From: Phaeodactylibacter xiamenensis
Lineage (GTDB): Bacteria; Bacteroidota; Bacteroidia; Chitinophagales; Saprospiraceae
DNA length: 64,000 nucleotides
Reading direction: 5' to 3'
Assembly (NCBI RefSeq): GCF_000759025.1
Contig: NZ_JPOS01000018.1
Location: 62,001-126,000, forward strand
The translations under genes were made by a program, and so were the position numbers. Shown piece after piece: positions 34,030 to 43,323 of this stretch; position 1 is the first letter of the stretch; every line of letters starts with the position of its first letter. The notes under the pieces were generated by a model that ran no database searches, was not told the origin of the DNA, and saw only the letters and a program-made list of their open reading frames with translations.

Positions 34030-36591
34030 ATGAATAAGCTTTCCAAAGGACTGCCGGGCATTGCCCTGTTGGTCCTCCTTACCACCCATCTGCAAGCGCA
34101 GGCCGGTGACACCCTTCAGCTTTGGGTAGACGGCATCTGCGGCATGTGCAAAGACCGTATTGAAGATGCGGTCTACCAGGTACCCGGTGTGGCTTTCGCC
34201 GACTGGGACGTAGCTTCCCGCACCCTTACCATTACCCAAAGCCCTGAGCCTCTGGATGAAAACCAATTGCACCAGCAAATCGCCAGCGTTGGGCATGATA
34301 CCCGCCGTATCAAAGCTACAGATGACGCCTACGAGGCCCTCCACGGCTGCTGCAAATACCGGGATGCGGCCATCGTGGCACAGCATGAAGGCGGAAAATT
34401 AAAAGAAGAAGAACATCACGACCATCTCCATGGGTACGTTTACGAGCGGGGCAAAGGCCAAAAACGCATTCCCCTTGTTGGCGCTAATGTGCGCTGGCTG
34501 GGCAGCCCGGAAGGAGCGGTTACCAATGCCGATGGGTTCTTTGAGCTCGAAGGCGCAGACGAATACGGGCAGCTCATTGTCAGCTACGTGGGCTTTGCTA
34601 CGGATACCGTTACCATTAATCAGGAAGGCACGGTTCAACTGGTACTCGCCGATGCTGTGAATTTGAATACAGTAGAGGTTACCCGCCGCCGCCGCTCTAC
34701 CGAGGTGTCCTTTATCGACCCTGTTAAAGTGCAGCGCATTGGTGAAGACGAACTGGCGAAAGCTGCCTGCTGCAACCTCAGCGAGAGCTTTGAGACCACG
34801 CCTTCGGTGGATGTAGGCTTCACGGATGCTGTGACGGGCACCCGGCAGATCCAAATGCTCGGGCTGGCCAGCCCTTATGTACAAATTACCCGGGAAAACA
34901 TGCCGGATGTGCGCGGGTTGGCTTCCATGCACGGTATGGAGTATACCCCGGGCGCCTGGATTGACGGCATCATGCTGAATATGGGTACCGGTTCTGTTGT
35001 GAACGGGTACGAAGCCATTGCCGGGCAGATCAACGTAGAGCTCCATAAGCCGGAGGAGGGCGAACGCCTCTACCTCAACCTGTTTGCCAACGCCATGCAG
35101 CGTTTTGAGGGTAACCTCAGCCTGCGCCACTCGCTGAGCAAAAATGCGCATACCGGGCTGCTCCTCCACGGCAAGCACCAAAAGGGCCGGTTCGACCAAA
35201 ACGGGGATGGCTTTCTGGACAATCCGCTCTCGGAAGCCCTGATAGGTGTACACCGCTGGCGTTTTATGGGCAAAAATGGCTGGATGGGGCAGTTTGGCAT
35301 TAAAGGGACCCTCCTGGAATCAACCGGTGGGCAGTTCGACTTCGAACGGGGACAGTCCGAGGATACCGACCTTTGGGGATCCACCCACGATGCCCGCCGT
35401 GCTGAAGCCTGGGTAAAGGTGGGAAAGGTATTCCCCAACCGCCCCTACGCGAGCATGGGGCTACAGCTCTCCGGCAATATCCACCATCAGGAATCTACCT
35501 TCGGCAACCGGTCCTACGATGGCGATCAGGAAAGCTTCTATGCCAACTGGATTTACAAAACCATCATCACTGACACCCGCCACCAAATCAAAACGGGGGC
35601 AAGCTGGCAATGGGACCACTACGATGAGGTCTTCGAAGGACGGGTCTTTGACCGCATCGAATCGGTACCCGGCGTATTCGGGGAGTACACCTGGACCGGA
35701 CGGGAAGATTTTACGCTGGTCGCCGGCTTACGGGCGGACTACCACAATCTTTTTGGCGCTTTCGTGACGCCCCGCCTTCACCTCAAGTACAACTTTAGCG
35801 AAACGGCGGTCTTGCGCGCCATTGCCGGCCGTGGACAGCGTACCGCCAACATCCTGATTGAGCAGATCGGCGCGATGGCTTCCAACCGGAACTTCATCAT
35901 TGAGGGAGGTGACTCTAATCTGCCCTACGGGCTGGAACAGGAAATCGCGTGGAATTTCGGGCTTAACTACGCTCAGGAGTTCATCTGGGGCGGGCGGCAG
36001 GCTCTGCTGAGCCTTGATGCCTACCACACCCGCTTTCAGCAACAGATTGTAGCCGACTTTGATGCCCATCCGCAAGCTTTATTCTTTTACAATCTGGATG
36101 GAAACTCCTTTTCTAACAGCCTGCAGGCCCAACTCGATTACGAACTCTTCACCCGCTTTGATGTACGCCTGGCCTACCGCTTCAATGATGTGCGCGTGGA
36201 CTACCGCAGCGAGCAGTTGCAAAAGCCGCTGATCGCCCGCAACCGCGCCTTCCTCAACACGGCCTACGAAACGGAGAGCGGCTGGGCATTTGATGCCACT
36301 CTCAACTGGCAGGGGCAAAAACGCCTGCCCAATACCACGGCTAATCCTGAGGAGTACCAATTGGAGGCCACATCGCCCGACTTTTTCCTGCTGAGCGGGC
36401 AGATCACTAAATCCTGGAAAGACGGGTTGTTTGAGCTCTACCTGGGTGGGGAGAATCTCCTCAATTTCCGGCAGGACAACCCCATTCTGGGCAGCAATGA
36501 CCCCTTCGGCAACTACTTCGATGCCTCTATGGTGTGGGGGCCCATCTTTGGCCGCAACCTGTATGCCGGTATGCGGTACAAGATTCAGTAA
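34030..36591 (+). CDS. TonB-dependent receptor with N-terminal heavy-metal-associated (HMA) domain
   Basis: Outer-membrane receptor of 853 residues, probably for copper or another soft metal. The start at the ATG 34030 gives the signal peptide MNKLSKGLPGIALLVLL. An HMA domain follows (about 28-100) with the metal motif CGMC (Cys37, Cys40), then a CC pair (107-108), a carboxypeptidase-regulatory-like domain (about 130-205), a plug domain with KAACCNLSESFETTPSVD, and a 22-strand-type barrel ending in MRYKIQ. The AACCNLSESFE stretch is typical of Bacteroidota heavy-metal receptors. The gene follows a Cys-rich secreted protein and ends in a strong terminator. The metal is inferred, not shown. Confidence 0.92.
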   Translation: MNKLSKGLPGIALLVLLTTHLQAQAGDTLQLWVDGICGMCKDRIEDAVYQVPGVAFADWDVASRTLTITQSPEPLDENQLHQQIASVGHDTRRIKATDDAYEALHGCCKYRDAAIVAQHEGGKLKEEEHHDHLHGYVYERGKGQKRIPLVGANVRWLGSPEGAVTNADGFFELEGADEYGQLIVSYVGFATDTVTINQEGTVQLVLADAVNLNTVEVTRRRRSTEVSFIDPVKVQRIGEDELAKAACCNLSESFETTPSVDVGFTDAVTGTRQIQMLGLASPYVQITRENMPDVRGLASMHGMEYTPGAWIDGIMLNMGTGSVVNGYEAIAGQINVELHKPEEGERLYLNLFANAMQRFEGNLSLRHSLSKNAHTGLLLHGKHQKGRFDQNGDGFLDNPLSEALIGVHRWRFMGKNGWMGQFGIKGTLLESTGGQFDFERGQSEDTDLWGSTHDARRAEAWVKVGKVFPNRPYASMGLQLSGNIHHQESTFGNRSYDGDQESFYANWIYKTIITDTRHQIKTGASWQWDHYDEVFEGRVFDRIESVPGVFGEYTWTGREDFTLVAGLRADYHNLFGAFVTPRLHLKYNFSETAVLRAIAGRGQRTANILIEQIGAMASNRNFIIEGGDSNLPYGLEQEIAWNFGLNYAQEFIWGGRQALLSLDAYHTRFQQQIVADFDAHPQALFFYNLDGNSFSNSLQAQLDYELFTRFDVRLAYRFNDVRVDYRSEQLQKPLIARNRAFLNTAYETESGWAFDATLNWQGQKRLPNTTANPEEYQLEATSPDFFLLSGQITKSWKDGLFELYLGGENLLNFRQDNPILGSNDPFGNYFDASMVWGPIFGRNLYAGMRYKIQ

Positions 36592-36600
36592 GCTAATTTT

Positions 36601-36642
36601 AAAGCCCCCGTATGCACTTACATAATGGCATACGGGGGCTTT
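36601..36642. terminator. Bidirectional terminator between the TonB receptor and the lytic transglycosylase
   Basis: Perfect 15-bp stem (arms 36601-36615 and 36628-36642, 12-nt loop), AAAGCCCCC on the left and GGGGGCTTT on the right, with an AT-rich tail on both sides. It lies between two converging genes. Confidence 0.9.
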
Positions 36643-36682
36643 ATTTATACAGAGAGGGCAAGCCAACTCACAGTCGATATAC

Positions 36683-37669
36683 TTACCCACCGGTTGCAGC
36701 ACGACGCTTCCACTGGGAATCCAGCACTGCTATCGCATAGTCGGTACCAACCTTACGGCTTTCCTTATCAATATACCGGGCAAAATAAGGCAGCGCCTGC
36801 TCGGGCAAAATGAGATAGTGCGGCGTTTTCTGCCTCGGAGCGTAGTCGCCCAAATAGCCAGGATTGAGTGCCCGGAGCCAGGGAAGGCTGACTTCACAGT
36901 AGCGTGCGATTTCATCCAGTTCCACACTGTGGTGTATGCGGAAGACCCGGAAATGATCGGCATGGAATTGATGCTGCTTGGGTTGGAGGCCATGTTGTTC
37001 AAAAAATTCGCCTACATAGATGGTTGCAATTAGGCGGGGCAGGTACCGGCGGGTCTGTAGGGGCAGCTTGTGCTCGATATCCCAAAAGGAAGAACAGCCG
37101 GTTTGCTGTTGGGCCTGCCTGACTCTGCCGGGGCCACAGTTGTAAGCCGCAAGTGCGAGCGCCCAATCGTCGAATTGCCGGTACAACCGACTGAGGTAGC
37201 GCATTGCCGTTTCAGTAGACTGGTAAGGGCTGCGCCGCTCATCGATGTACCCGTTGATATGTAGCCCAAGCCCTGTAGCTGTGCCCGGCATAAACTGCCA
37301 GAGCCCAACTGCCCCTGCCGCAGATTCTACAGCAGGGTGGAGGCGAGACTCCAACAAGGGAATGTACTTCAATTCTTCAGGTAACTGATATACCTTGAGG
37401 TAATGTTCAATGATGGGAAAGTACTGTGGCGTACGCCCCAGCATGGCTTCGGCTTCCCGCCTACCGGTACGCAGGTAGCTCGATAGCTCCTCCTGTACCT
37501 GTGCATTATAGTGCACCTCAAAGGGCCATTGATCCTGAACACAAAGCAGCCGGTAAGGGATATCGTGAGTGACGACCTCTTTCCAATCAGACTGCTCTGC
37601 CTGGCTTACTAACGAACTAAGCAGGCAGCCGGTCAATAACATATTATGGATGAATGTTGGGGTTTTCAT
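36683..37669 (-). CDS. Membrane-bound lytic murein transglycosylase (MltD-like)
   Basis: 328 residues from the ATG at 37669 (MKTPTFIHNMLLTGCLLSS signal). The SLT domain (about 85-225) has the catalytic Glu107 in YIPLLESRLHP, GAVGLWQFMPGTATGLG, and ALAAYNCGPGRVRQA, the three blocks of family 1 lytic transglycosylases. A C-terminal LysM-like region (about 250-300, FRIHHSVELDEIARYC and LRALNP) probably binds peptidoglycan. The enzyme cleaves the MurNAc-GlcNAc bond with anhydro-ring formation. A possible lipobox at LLTGC (Cys15) suggests it may be a lipoprotein. It is transcribed alone toward the shared terminator. Confidence 0.92.
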   Translation of the reverse strand: MKTPTFIHNMLLTGCLLSSLVSQAEQSDWKEVVTHDIPYRLLCVQDQWPFEVHYNAQVQEELSSYLRTGRREAEAMLGRTPQYFPIIEHYLKVYQLPEELKYIPLLESRLHPAVESAAGAVGLWQFMPGTATGLGLHINGYIDERRSPYQSTETAMRYLSRLYRQFDDWALALAAYNCGPGRVRQAQQQTGCSSFWDIEHKLPLQTRRYLPRLIATIYVGEFFEQHGLQPKQHQFHADHFRVFRIHHSVELDEIARYCEVSLPWLRALNPGYLGDYAPRQKTPHYLILPEQALPYFARYIDKESRKVGTDYAIAVLDSQWKRRAATGG

Positions 37670-37852
37670 ACACTGAGGTTTAGTTTTCAGGAAGGTTATA
37701 CGGAGCAACACTAAAATCGTTACCCGATACCCGGTATTTCCCTAAAACAAACCACTAATAATCAAGCCATTAAACCAACCCTGGAACGCCAGAACCCTTA
37801 CCTGTACTGTTCTAACGCAGTATGCACGTCCGCCAGATCACCGAGCTGTTTT

Positions 37853-38938
37853 TTATTGAAACTTAATGGTGTGGATCACATAGTCCAACTGCTCCATAAA
37901 GTCCCGCTTATCCTCTCCGGGGGCGTGCAGGAACCCATCTACAAAAAGCAATTCGCCCTTGTTGGGGTTCAGAATCAGATAACTGATAAAGGAACCGCCC
38001 ATGAAGTCATTGACAATTTCCCAAACCCCCCGGCCTTCAACTGCATAATTACCATTTACTTTGGTGGTATTGAAAATCACGGGCAGGTCCTCGTCATTCA
38101 CCTGCATGTAGGTATCCTCAATAGTAGAAGAGACATACTTCTTACCCAGGGAGTCCCGCATGGCGATCAGGTTTTCCTTGCTCAGCTGTTCCTGATCTTC
38201 ATACTTCACCTTGCGCAGCATGATATTGCTGGAGGTCTTGTCCGTCTCCTTTCGCATCCATATCACTTCCCCATCGTTGATGGCCATGAAGTAATCAGAA
38301 GGCATCCGGATACTTATTCCTATAGATTCCTTTACTTCATTGATCAGGTTATTATTGACGCCATTCAGGTAAGCGTAGGACTCCAGCTTTTTCTCATCGA
38401 ATTTATTGACCCGTTTCTTGATAGCCGGGTAATTTTCCTTGAGTACCTTGATCAGGTCCTGATTGGAATAAGCAAACTGATAAAGCAGTAGCTGCCCCTT
38501 GGCCCACTTGTCCCGGCCGGCAGCGTTGTTTTTCGTGATGTCGCCCCGGGCACTCTCGCTCATTTCTTCGCCAATATCCTTTCGAATCATCTGTGCGGTA
38601 GGAGAGTCTTCATCAGAAAGGTTGCCGACCAACATATACGTACGCAGCTCTTTTCGCAGCGGGTCCTTTTTTAGCTCAAGCGGCGTGAAGTGGCGCAGAT
38701 CGAAGACAGGCTCCGGCTGTGGCAGCAGTGGGTAAGCGGAAGAATAGTAATAGCGTATCGTGTCACCTACCGGGCTCTCCCAAAGCTCATCATCCATGAC
38801 GATCACAATCTCGTTGAGTTGCCCAAAAGCAGTAGGGATGGCTTTCATGCTCCGCTGCACATCCTCCGAACAGCTCTGTAAGGTAGACAGAAGAAGCAGC
38901 AGCATTGCAAAAGCCAGAATTCTCAGATATATTTTCAT
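37853..38938 (-). CDS. DUF4837 family lipoprotein
   Basis: 361 residues with lipobox LQSC (Cys23). The family fingerprint is clear near the N-terminus: AFGQLNEIVIVMDDELW, SPVGDTIRYYYSSAYP, LLPQPEPVFDLRHFTP. DUF4837 is found almost only in Bacteroidota and its role is unknown. The body is mixed alpha/beta with a central charged region (KRVNKFDEKKLESYAYL) and ends in a strand-rich part. It stands alone, and a weak TACCTTTA promoter-like sequence lies upstream on the minus strand. The name rests on recall of the family's N-terminus. Confidence 0.82.
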   Translation of the reverse strand: MKIYLRILAFAMLLLLLSTLQSCSEDVQRSMKAIPTAFGQLNEIVIVMDDELWESPVGDTIRYYYSSAYPLLPQPEPVFDLRHFTPLELKKDPLRKELRTYMLVGNLSDEDSPTAQMIRKDIGEEMSESARGDITKNNAAGRDKWAKGQLLLYQFAYSNQDLIKVLKENYPAIKKRVNKFDEKKLESYAYLNGVNNNLINEVKESIGISIRMPSDYFMAINDGEVIWMRKETDKTSSNIMLRKVKYEDQEQLSKENLIAMRDSLGKKYVSSTIEDTYMQVNDEDLPVIFNTTKVNGNYAVEGRGVWEIVNDFMGGSFISYLILNPNKGELLFVDGFLHAPGEDKRDFMEQLDYVIHTIKFQ

Positions 38939-39043
38939 AAAAAAGTCTGTATTTACGGAATCGCTAATAAAGGTAAAATATTAATCATTGGATTCGTAAA
39001 ACAGATGCTTTCCAGTCAAGTTTTGGCGTGCCTGCCGCCCAAC

Positions 39044-39529
39044 TTATGCCTTCGCTTCCCGCTCGCGCAGGATTTGGGCTACCGCTTCCGGGTCTTTGCA
39101 ACTGATGAAAAATTTTTGACCGTCCTTCAGGTGCAGCCGTATGCCTGAACCCGGCTTGACACAAAACATACGCTCGCCCACGTGCACGCCCCAGCCACTG
39201 AGCTGTACGGAAAGTGGCAGGTTGAGGACTTCACAGCGATCTACTTCCTCCCAGTAAATTTTCTGCTTCTTGCGGTGTACGGGAAAGTACTGGAATTTGA
39301 TCTTCTCCGCATCCACTTTGACCAGCAGGCGGATGGAGAGCAGGTAAGCCAGTGCCCCCCCAAGCAGCAAGAGCGCCAATACGCCTTTCCAGAAATAGGC
39401 TTCCGGCCGGACATCCGAAAGCACCGTGGATTCGTAAATGTTGTAAATCGTAAATATCATTAACAGTACCAGTGGCAGCAGGATTTCCCACCGGCGAAAA
39501 CGCTGTACCTCTTTATGTTGATTTGGCAT
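39044..39529 (-). CDS. Membrane protein with PH-like domain, unknown function
   Basis: 161 residues. Two membrane segments (about 15-32 and 47-68) are followed by a soluble domain of some 90 residues beginning LLVKVDAEKIKFQYFP, with IYWEEVDRCEVLN and IRLHLKDGQKFFISCKDPE. That pattern of an inequality in strands then a C-terminal helix resembles small bacterial PH domains (bPH/DUF304-like). It probably acts at the inner membrane facing the cytoplasm. No operon partner; the function is unknown. Confidence 0.75.
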   Translation of the reverse strand: MPNQHKEVQRFRRWEILLPLVLLMIFTIYNIYESTVLSDVRPEAYFWKGVLALLLLGGALAYLLSIRLLVKVDAEKIKFQYFPVHRKKQKIYWEEVDRCEVLNLPLSVQLSGWGVHVGERMFCVKPGSGIRLHLKDGQKFFISCKDPEAVAQILREREAKA

Positions 39530-39627
39530 AATAACTTTAAGTTTACTTTTAATTAACGCTGAGTTAACATAAGGTCAAACAAGTATACCCGGAGAGAAGT
39601 TCCCTGCCACCTTCAAAATTCTCTGCC

Positions 39628-39954
39628 ATGACTATACTGTACACTTATCTGACCGCCATCGTACTCAGCAGCTCCCCTTCCCTAAGCGTGCCCGTCACTC
39701 TGGAAAACAACAGCGCAGAGGCACAAGCCATCACGCTCATTTGGTACAGTCCTCTCCGCTTTGGCAATAGCACGGAACAGCTGACGGTAGCCCCGGGCGC
39801 GCAAATCACCCGCCGCTATGCTGTAGGTACAAAGCTCTACCTCGCTTCGGAAGCAGAAACCAGCATCGTAATGGGCGGTGGGCGAATTGACGATCTGGAG
39901 CCCTTTCTAAAGGTAAGCCCGAAATCCAGGAAAGCAGTTTATCCGCTATTCTGA
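39628..39954 (+). CDS. Hypothetical small secreted protein
   Basis: 108 residues with a probable signal peptide (MTILYTYLTAIVLSSSPS) and a compact beta-rich mature part (VTLENNSAEAQAITLIWYS, then LTVAPGAQITRRYAVGTKLYL). It has no Cys and no motif I recognise. The codon use looks like its neighbours, and a strong terminator follows directly, which supports a real gene. It is divergent from the PH-like membrane protein. Confidence 0.7.
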   Translation: MTILYTYLTAIVLSSSPSLSVPVTLENNSAEAQAITLIWYSPLRFGNSTEQLTVAPGAQITRRYAVGTKLYLASEAETSIVMGGGRIDDLEPFLKVSPKSRKAVYPLF

Positions 39955-39959
39955 AATGG

Positions 39960-39999
39960 CAACGCCCCGGCTCTCCTAAACTGGAAAACCGGGGCGTTG
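39960..39999 (+). terminator. Terminator after the small secreted protein
   Basis: 11-bp stem CAACGCCCCGG (39960-39970) and CCGGGGCGTTG (39989-39999) with an 18-nt loop and a short T-rich tail, 5 nt after the stop. It may also serve the converging MoxR gene. Confidence 0.7.
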
Positions 40000-40022
40000 T
40001 TTGCTGTCGCGAAGGTTCAGGC

Positions 40023-40994
40023 TTAGAACAAGCCCTCGATGACCTTCTCTTCCGTAATCCCTTCCGCTTCGGCTTTGTAATTGCGAACGATACGGTGGCG
40101 CAGTACGTACTTGGCAATTGCCCTTACGTCTTCAATATCCGGAGAGTACTTGCCATGAATGGCAGCGTGGCACTTCGCGCCCAGCACCAGGTATTGAGAG
40201 GCACGCGGCCCGGCTCCCCAGGAGATGTAGTTGTTCACCGCGTCGGATGCACGTTCGGTATTGGGGCGGGTTTTGGTAGCCAGTGATACCGCATACTCCA
40301 GCACATTATCAGCAATGGGCACTTTGCGGATGAGCTGCTGATAGTGCAGAATTTGCTCACTGGTAAGCACATGCCTGAGCTCGTAGTTTTGGACCGTAGT
40401 GGTGCCCTTTACTACATTGATTTCCTCTTCATAGGAAGGGTAGTCAAGTGGGATGTTGAACATAAAACGGTCCAGCTGCGCCTCGGGCAGTGGGTAAGTA
40501 CCTTCCTGCTCTATCGGGTTTTGCGTAGCCAGTACGAAAAACGGTGCAGGCAGCTTATGGCGCACCCCGCTTACGGTTACAGAGCGTTCCTGCATGGCTT
40601 CCAGCAGGGCTGCCTGTGTTTTAGGTGGCGTACGGTTGATCTCATCCGCCAGCACGATATTGGCAAACAGCGGACCAGGCGTGAACTTAAAATGACGGTC
40701 TTCATCCAGAATTTCTGAGCCGGTAATATCAGAAGGCATCAGGTCAGGCGTAAACTGAATACGCTTAAAGTCGAGGTCAAGCACTTCGGCAATGGTACTC
40801 ACCAGCAGTGTCTTCGCCAGTCCGGGCACCCCAACCAGCAGGCTGTGGCCATTGCTGAAAAGTGAAATAATGACTGCCCGGACCACATCTTCCTGCCCGA
40901 TAATCACTTTACCAATTTCCTTCCTGAGCTCTTCGTAAGAAGCCGCTAAATTGTCGATCGCTTTAGCTTCCGACTGAAATTCTGTATTTGCCAT
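40023..40994 (-). CDS. MoxR-family AAA+ ATPase
   Basis: 323-residue cytoplasmic chaperone-like ATPase. It has the MoxR Walker A GVPGLAKT, Walker B VLADEINRTPPKTQAALLEAM, the sensor 1 region FFVLATQNPIEQEGTYPLPE, and the C-terminal AAA lid 2 domain. MoxR proteins mature or activate metal-dependent or surface complexes, usually with a VWA-domain partner (DUF58/BatA). Here no such partner lies next to it, so it is an orphan within this window. The start at 40994 fits the family N-terminus. It is convergent with the small secreted protein. Confidence 0.94.
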   Translation of the reverse strand: MANTEFQSEAKAIDNLAASYEELRKEIGKVIIGQEDVVRAVIISLFSNGHSLLVGVPGLAKTLLVSTIAEVLDLDFKRIQFTPDLMPSDITGSEILDEDRHFKFTPGPLFANIVLADEINRTPPKTQAALLEAMQERSVTVSGVRHKLPAPFFVLATQNPIEQEGTYPLPEAQLDRFMFNIPLDYPSYEEEINVVKGTTTVQNYELRHVLTSEQILHYQQLIRKVPIADNVLEYAVSLATKTRPNTERASDAVNNYISWGAGPRASQYLVLGAKCHAAIHGKYSPDIEDVRAIAKYVLRHRIVRNYKAEAEGITEEKVIEGLF

Positions 40995-41098
40995 TCGTTG
41001 ATATTAGTTTTGATCGTCTATGCGTGCAGTTTGGGCAGCGCAAGTTACAGAACAGGCGAAAATAAACTTTCTTTTTACAGCCGAAAGCGCTTACCTGT

Positions 41099-41809
41099 TC
41101 AATAACACTTCCATAACATATCGGAAAGCGCATAGTTTTTACCGCTCAGGGAAAAGTGCCACCATTCAGTGGTGATGGGGTGAAAGCCTTCACTGAGCAT
41201 AGCGTCCCGCAGGGTAGCCCGGTTGGCGAGCACACTGTCCGGCAGGTTGGTGTAGGACGGATGGGCCTCGGGGCCAAAAAAGTCAAACGGCGTCCCCATT
41301 TCCAGCTCCTCCCCCTGCGCATTGACCAGGGTGAGGTCTACGGCAGCACCGCGATTGTGCATAGAGCCTTCCCGTGGGTCAGCTACGTAGCGTGGGTCGG
41401 GCACTTTTTCCCAGAGCTTCCACTGAATAGGCCGGGGGCGGAAGCAGTCCAGTAACTTCAGGGCCAGCCCTTGTTTTTGAAGACGCTGATGTATCCTTAC
41501 CACCGCCTTGGCGACCTCAGGCCGCAGGAAGCAACGGCTGCAATCGTACATTTTTTCCTCCACAAAATTCTCCGTGGTCGCATACTTCATATCGATAACG
41601 ATGCTGCTGTCGAGGCGGGCGACTTCTGTCCACGCTGCGGTATCGTAATCGGGCGGCGGTGGCGGCAGCGGTTTTTGGGCAGCCGGTTGGGGCATGGATG
41701 ACAGCGTATCGGTGGCTACTTCAGCCGCTTCCTGCCCGGCATCAGGAGCGGACTGACAGGCAAAAAGCCCAAGCATTGCCCAAAAGTAAAAAAGCAGTTT
41801 TAATCGCAT
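41099..41809 (-). CDS. D-Ala-D-Ala dipeptidase (VanX/peptidase M15D) lipoprotein
   Basis: 236 residues with lipobox LFAC (Cys18), a proline-rich linker (PLPPPPPDYD), and a VanX-type zinc peptidase domain. The zinc and catalytic residues are visible in SMHNRGAAVDLTLVN (His and Asp ligands) and TEWWHFSL (catalytic Glu and His ligand); LLDCFRPRPIQ holds the conserved Arg. In cells without vancomycin resistance, such enzymes recycle D-Ala-D-Ala from peptidoglycan. Extracytoplasmic location follows from the lipobox. It lies between MoxR and a beta-lactamase-fold gene on the same strand, with 60 nt to the latter. Confidence 0.9.
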   Translation of the reverse strand: MRLKLLFYFWAMLGLFACQSAPDAGQEAAEVATDTLSSMPQPAAQKPLPPPPPDYDTAAWTEVARLDSSIVIDMKYATTENFVEEKMYDCSRCFLRPEVAKAVVRIHQRLQKQGLALKLLDCFRPRPIQWKLWEKVPDPRYVADPREGSMHNRGAAVDLTLVNAQGEELEMGTPFDFFGPEAHPSYTNLPDSVLANRATLRDAMLSEGFHPITTEWWHFSLSGKNYALSDMLWKCY

Positions 41810-41869
41810 AATGATGTATCTTGGTGGATAATGAATTCAGCCTGAGATGAAAGCTATTTACCTCACAAT

Positions 41870-42901
41870 TTACTTGTTCCTACGCAGTATCTTCAAAACC
41901 CGGCCATAAACGATATCCGCTAAGCCCCAGTTGTAGCCCTCAAAGTCGGTTGGGCCCGTAAACTGTACCACCACCGCATCAATATCCCTGTGGTACCTGG
42001 CAATACTCTGATAGCCGGGGATCAGCCCGGTATGTTCGTAAACGTAAATCGACGAATAAATTTCCTGCTCTTCACCATCAAAGACAGACCCGTCGTTTAG
42101 CGCCCTCAAAAAGATGCCGACATCCTCGGCTGTGGCGAGCATGCCCATGTCTTCTCCTTTTAAATCATGAGGATAGCCCACATAATAACCACTCATCACC
42201 CGGTCAGGATCAACGTCACTGACTGATGCAAACGTATTTTTCAGATTGAGTCGGTTCAGGATGGCTTTCTGAATAAACTGAAAGTGGGGATAGCCCAGCA
42301 CTTTGTCCATCAGTTCCCCCAGCAGCAGGTAATTGGTATTGCTGTATTCATAGCTGGTACCGGGTTCGAAACTAGCGGGCAGGTCGAGCACGAGCTCCAG
42401 GTTTTCCTCGTTGGTTTCCTTTGGGGCCATCCAGTAGTTAGGCGTATTGGTGTAATTGGGAATACCGCTGCGGTGCTGCACCAGCATAGACAGCGTCACT
42501 TTGTCGGCATACTTCATTCGCCCGACCAGTTCAGGAAAGTAATCGGCAAGGGTTTTATCCAAAGATAAACGGCCATCGTGCACCAATTTGGTGATGGCTA
42601 CAGCGGTATACAGCTTACTGATGCTGGCTATTTTAAATAAAGCTTCCGGATAAGCAGGGATGTTTTTTTTGGGATCGTGCCAGCCCGCTGCGTGAAATGC
42701 CGGAGGCTGCCCCGCCTGATCTATGTAAACGATGACCCCGTCGAACCCGTGGTCAAGGGCGTCTTCCACCTGCTCTTGTACCGTATCGGGCAGCGGCTTT
42801 AACCACGCTTTAAGCATAGGCCAGGGCACGAAGTACAAAGAGATGATTGTCCCGATGAGCAGGGCGATTCTGATGATCTGCGTTTTCCGGTCTGTAGGCA
42901 T
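41870..42901 (-). CDS. Class C beta-lactamase/DD-peptidase-fold serine hydrolase
   Basis: 343 residues with one N-terminal membrane segment (about 10-27), anchoring it to the inner membrane with the domain outside. The serine-hydrolase motifs are SxxK at Ser93-Lys96 (SISK) and YSN in YEYSNTNYLLLGE. A C-terminal HTGLIPGY occupies the position of the KTG triad. This family includes beta-lactamases, D-amino acid amidases, esterases and non-hydrolytic members. Beta-lactam resistance should not be assumed. It lies 60 nt upstream of the VanX-like gene on the same strand, so a joint role in peptidoglycan metabolism is plausible. Confidence 0.9.
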   Translation of the reverse strand: MPTDRKTQIIRIALLIGTIISLYFVPWPMLKAWLKPLPDTVQEQVEDALDHGFDGVIVYIDQAGQPPAFHAAGWHDPKKNIPAYPEALFKIASISKLYTAVAITKLVHDGRLSLDKTLADYFPELVGRMKYADKVTLSMLVQHRSGIPNYTNTPNYWMAPKETNEENLELVLDLPASFEPGTSYEYSNTNYLLLGELMDKVLGYPHFQFIQKAILNRLNLKNTFASVSDVDPDRVMSGYYVGYPHDLKGEDMGMLATAEDVGIFLRALNDGSVFDGEEQEIYSSIYVYEHTGLIPGYQSIARYHRDIDAVVVQFTGPTDFEGYNWGLADIVYGRVLKILRRNK

Positions 42902-43033
42902 ATGCGAGGCTTAGGGCTGGTTTTGGGAGGGATAAAGGTACGGCCTTTTGAGGTGATATGGAATTCCTGTACCTTCAGAGAAGCGAACGCTGCTGCTGAG
43001 AGGAGTATCGATGATCACACCAAAGCTGCTCAA

Positions 43034-43323
43034 ATGAGAGATATGTCTTATAAACGCACCCTTATACCGGTTTGCGGCTTAGCCTTGATGCTACTGTATG
43101 GTTTGTAAACTTCTTCTCCTTCGCTTACAACAAGAATATCAAAGCGATCAGCTTCATCAATGAAGACTGGACTCAATTGAACATTGAAGGGATAGCCGCC
43201 TGGCAGGACAGCCGGCTGCAGAACAACCCACAGGTTGCAAAGGCCTGGTTTAAAGAAACCAGTAAAGACCGGTATTTGAAACAGTCGGAGGCGCTTTTTG
43301 AGCAGTTGGGGTACCAAAAGTGA
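43034..43323 (+). pseudogene. Remnant of a secreted glycoside hydrolase (signal peptide and C-terminus left)
   Basis: The ATG at 43034 (or 43043) opens a short frame that reads like a signal peptide, MSYKRTLIPVCGLALMLLYG, and stops at 43108. In the next frame, overlapping by about 30 nt, residues from VNFFSFAYNKN onward (about 43105-43323) look like the last 70 residues of a GH26-like glycoside hydrolase: NIKAISFINEDW, then AAWQDSRLQNNPQVAKAWF. The catalytic core is absent. The simplest reading is a large internal deletion that joined the two ends out of frame. It lies just upstream of a GH16 lipoprotein gene, so it may be the decayed partner in glucan degradation. The GH family is tentative. 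Confidence 0.6.

Noticed and set aside
41870-42901. A beta-lactam resistance gene
   Set aside because: SxxK and YSN motifs define the fold only. The family has many other functions and no resistance context is seen.
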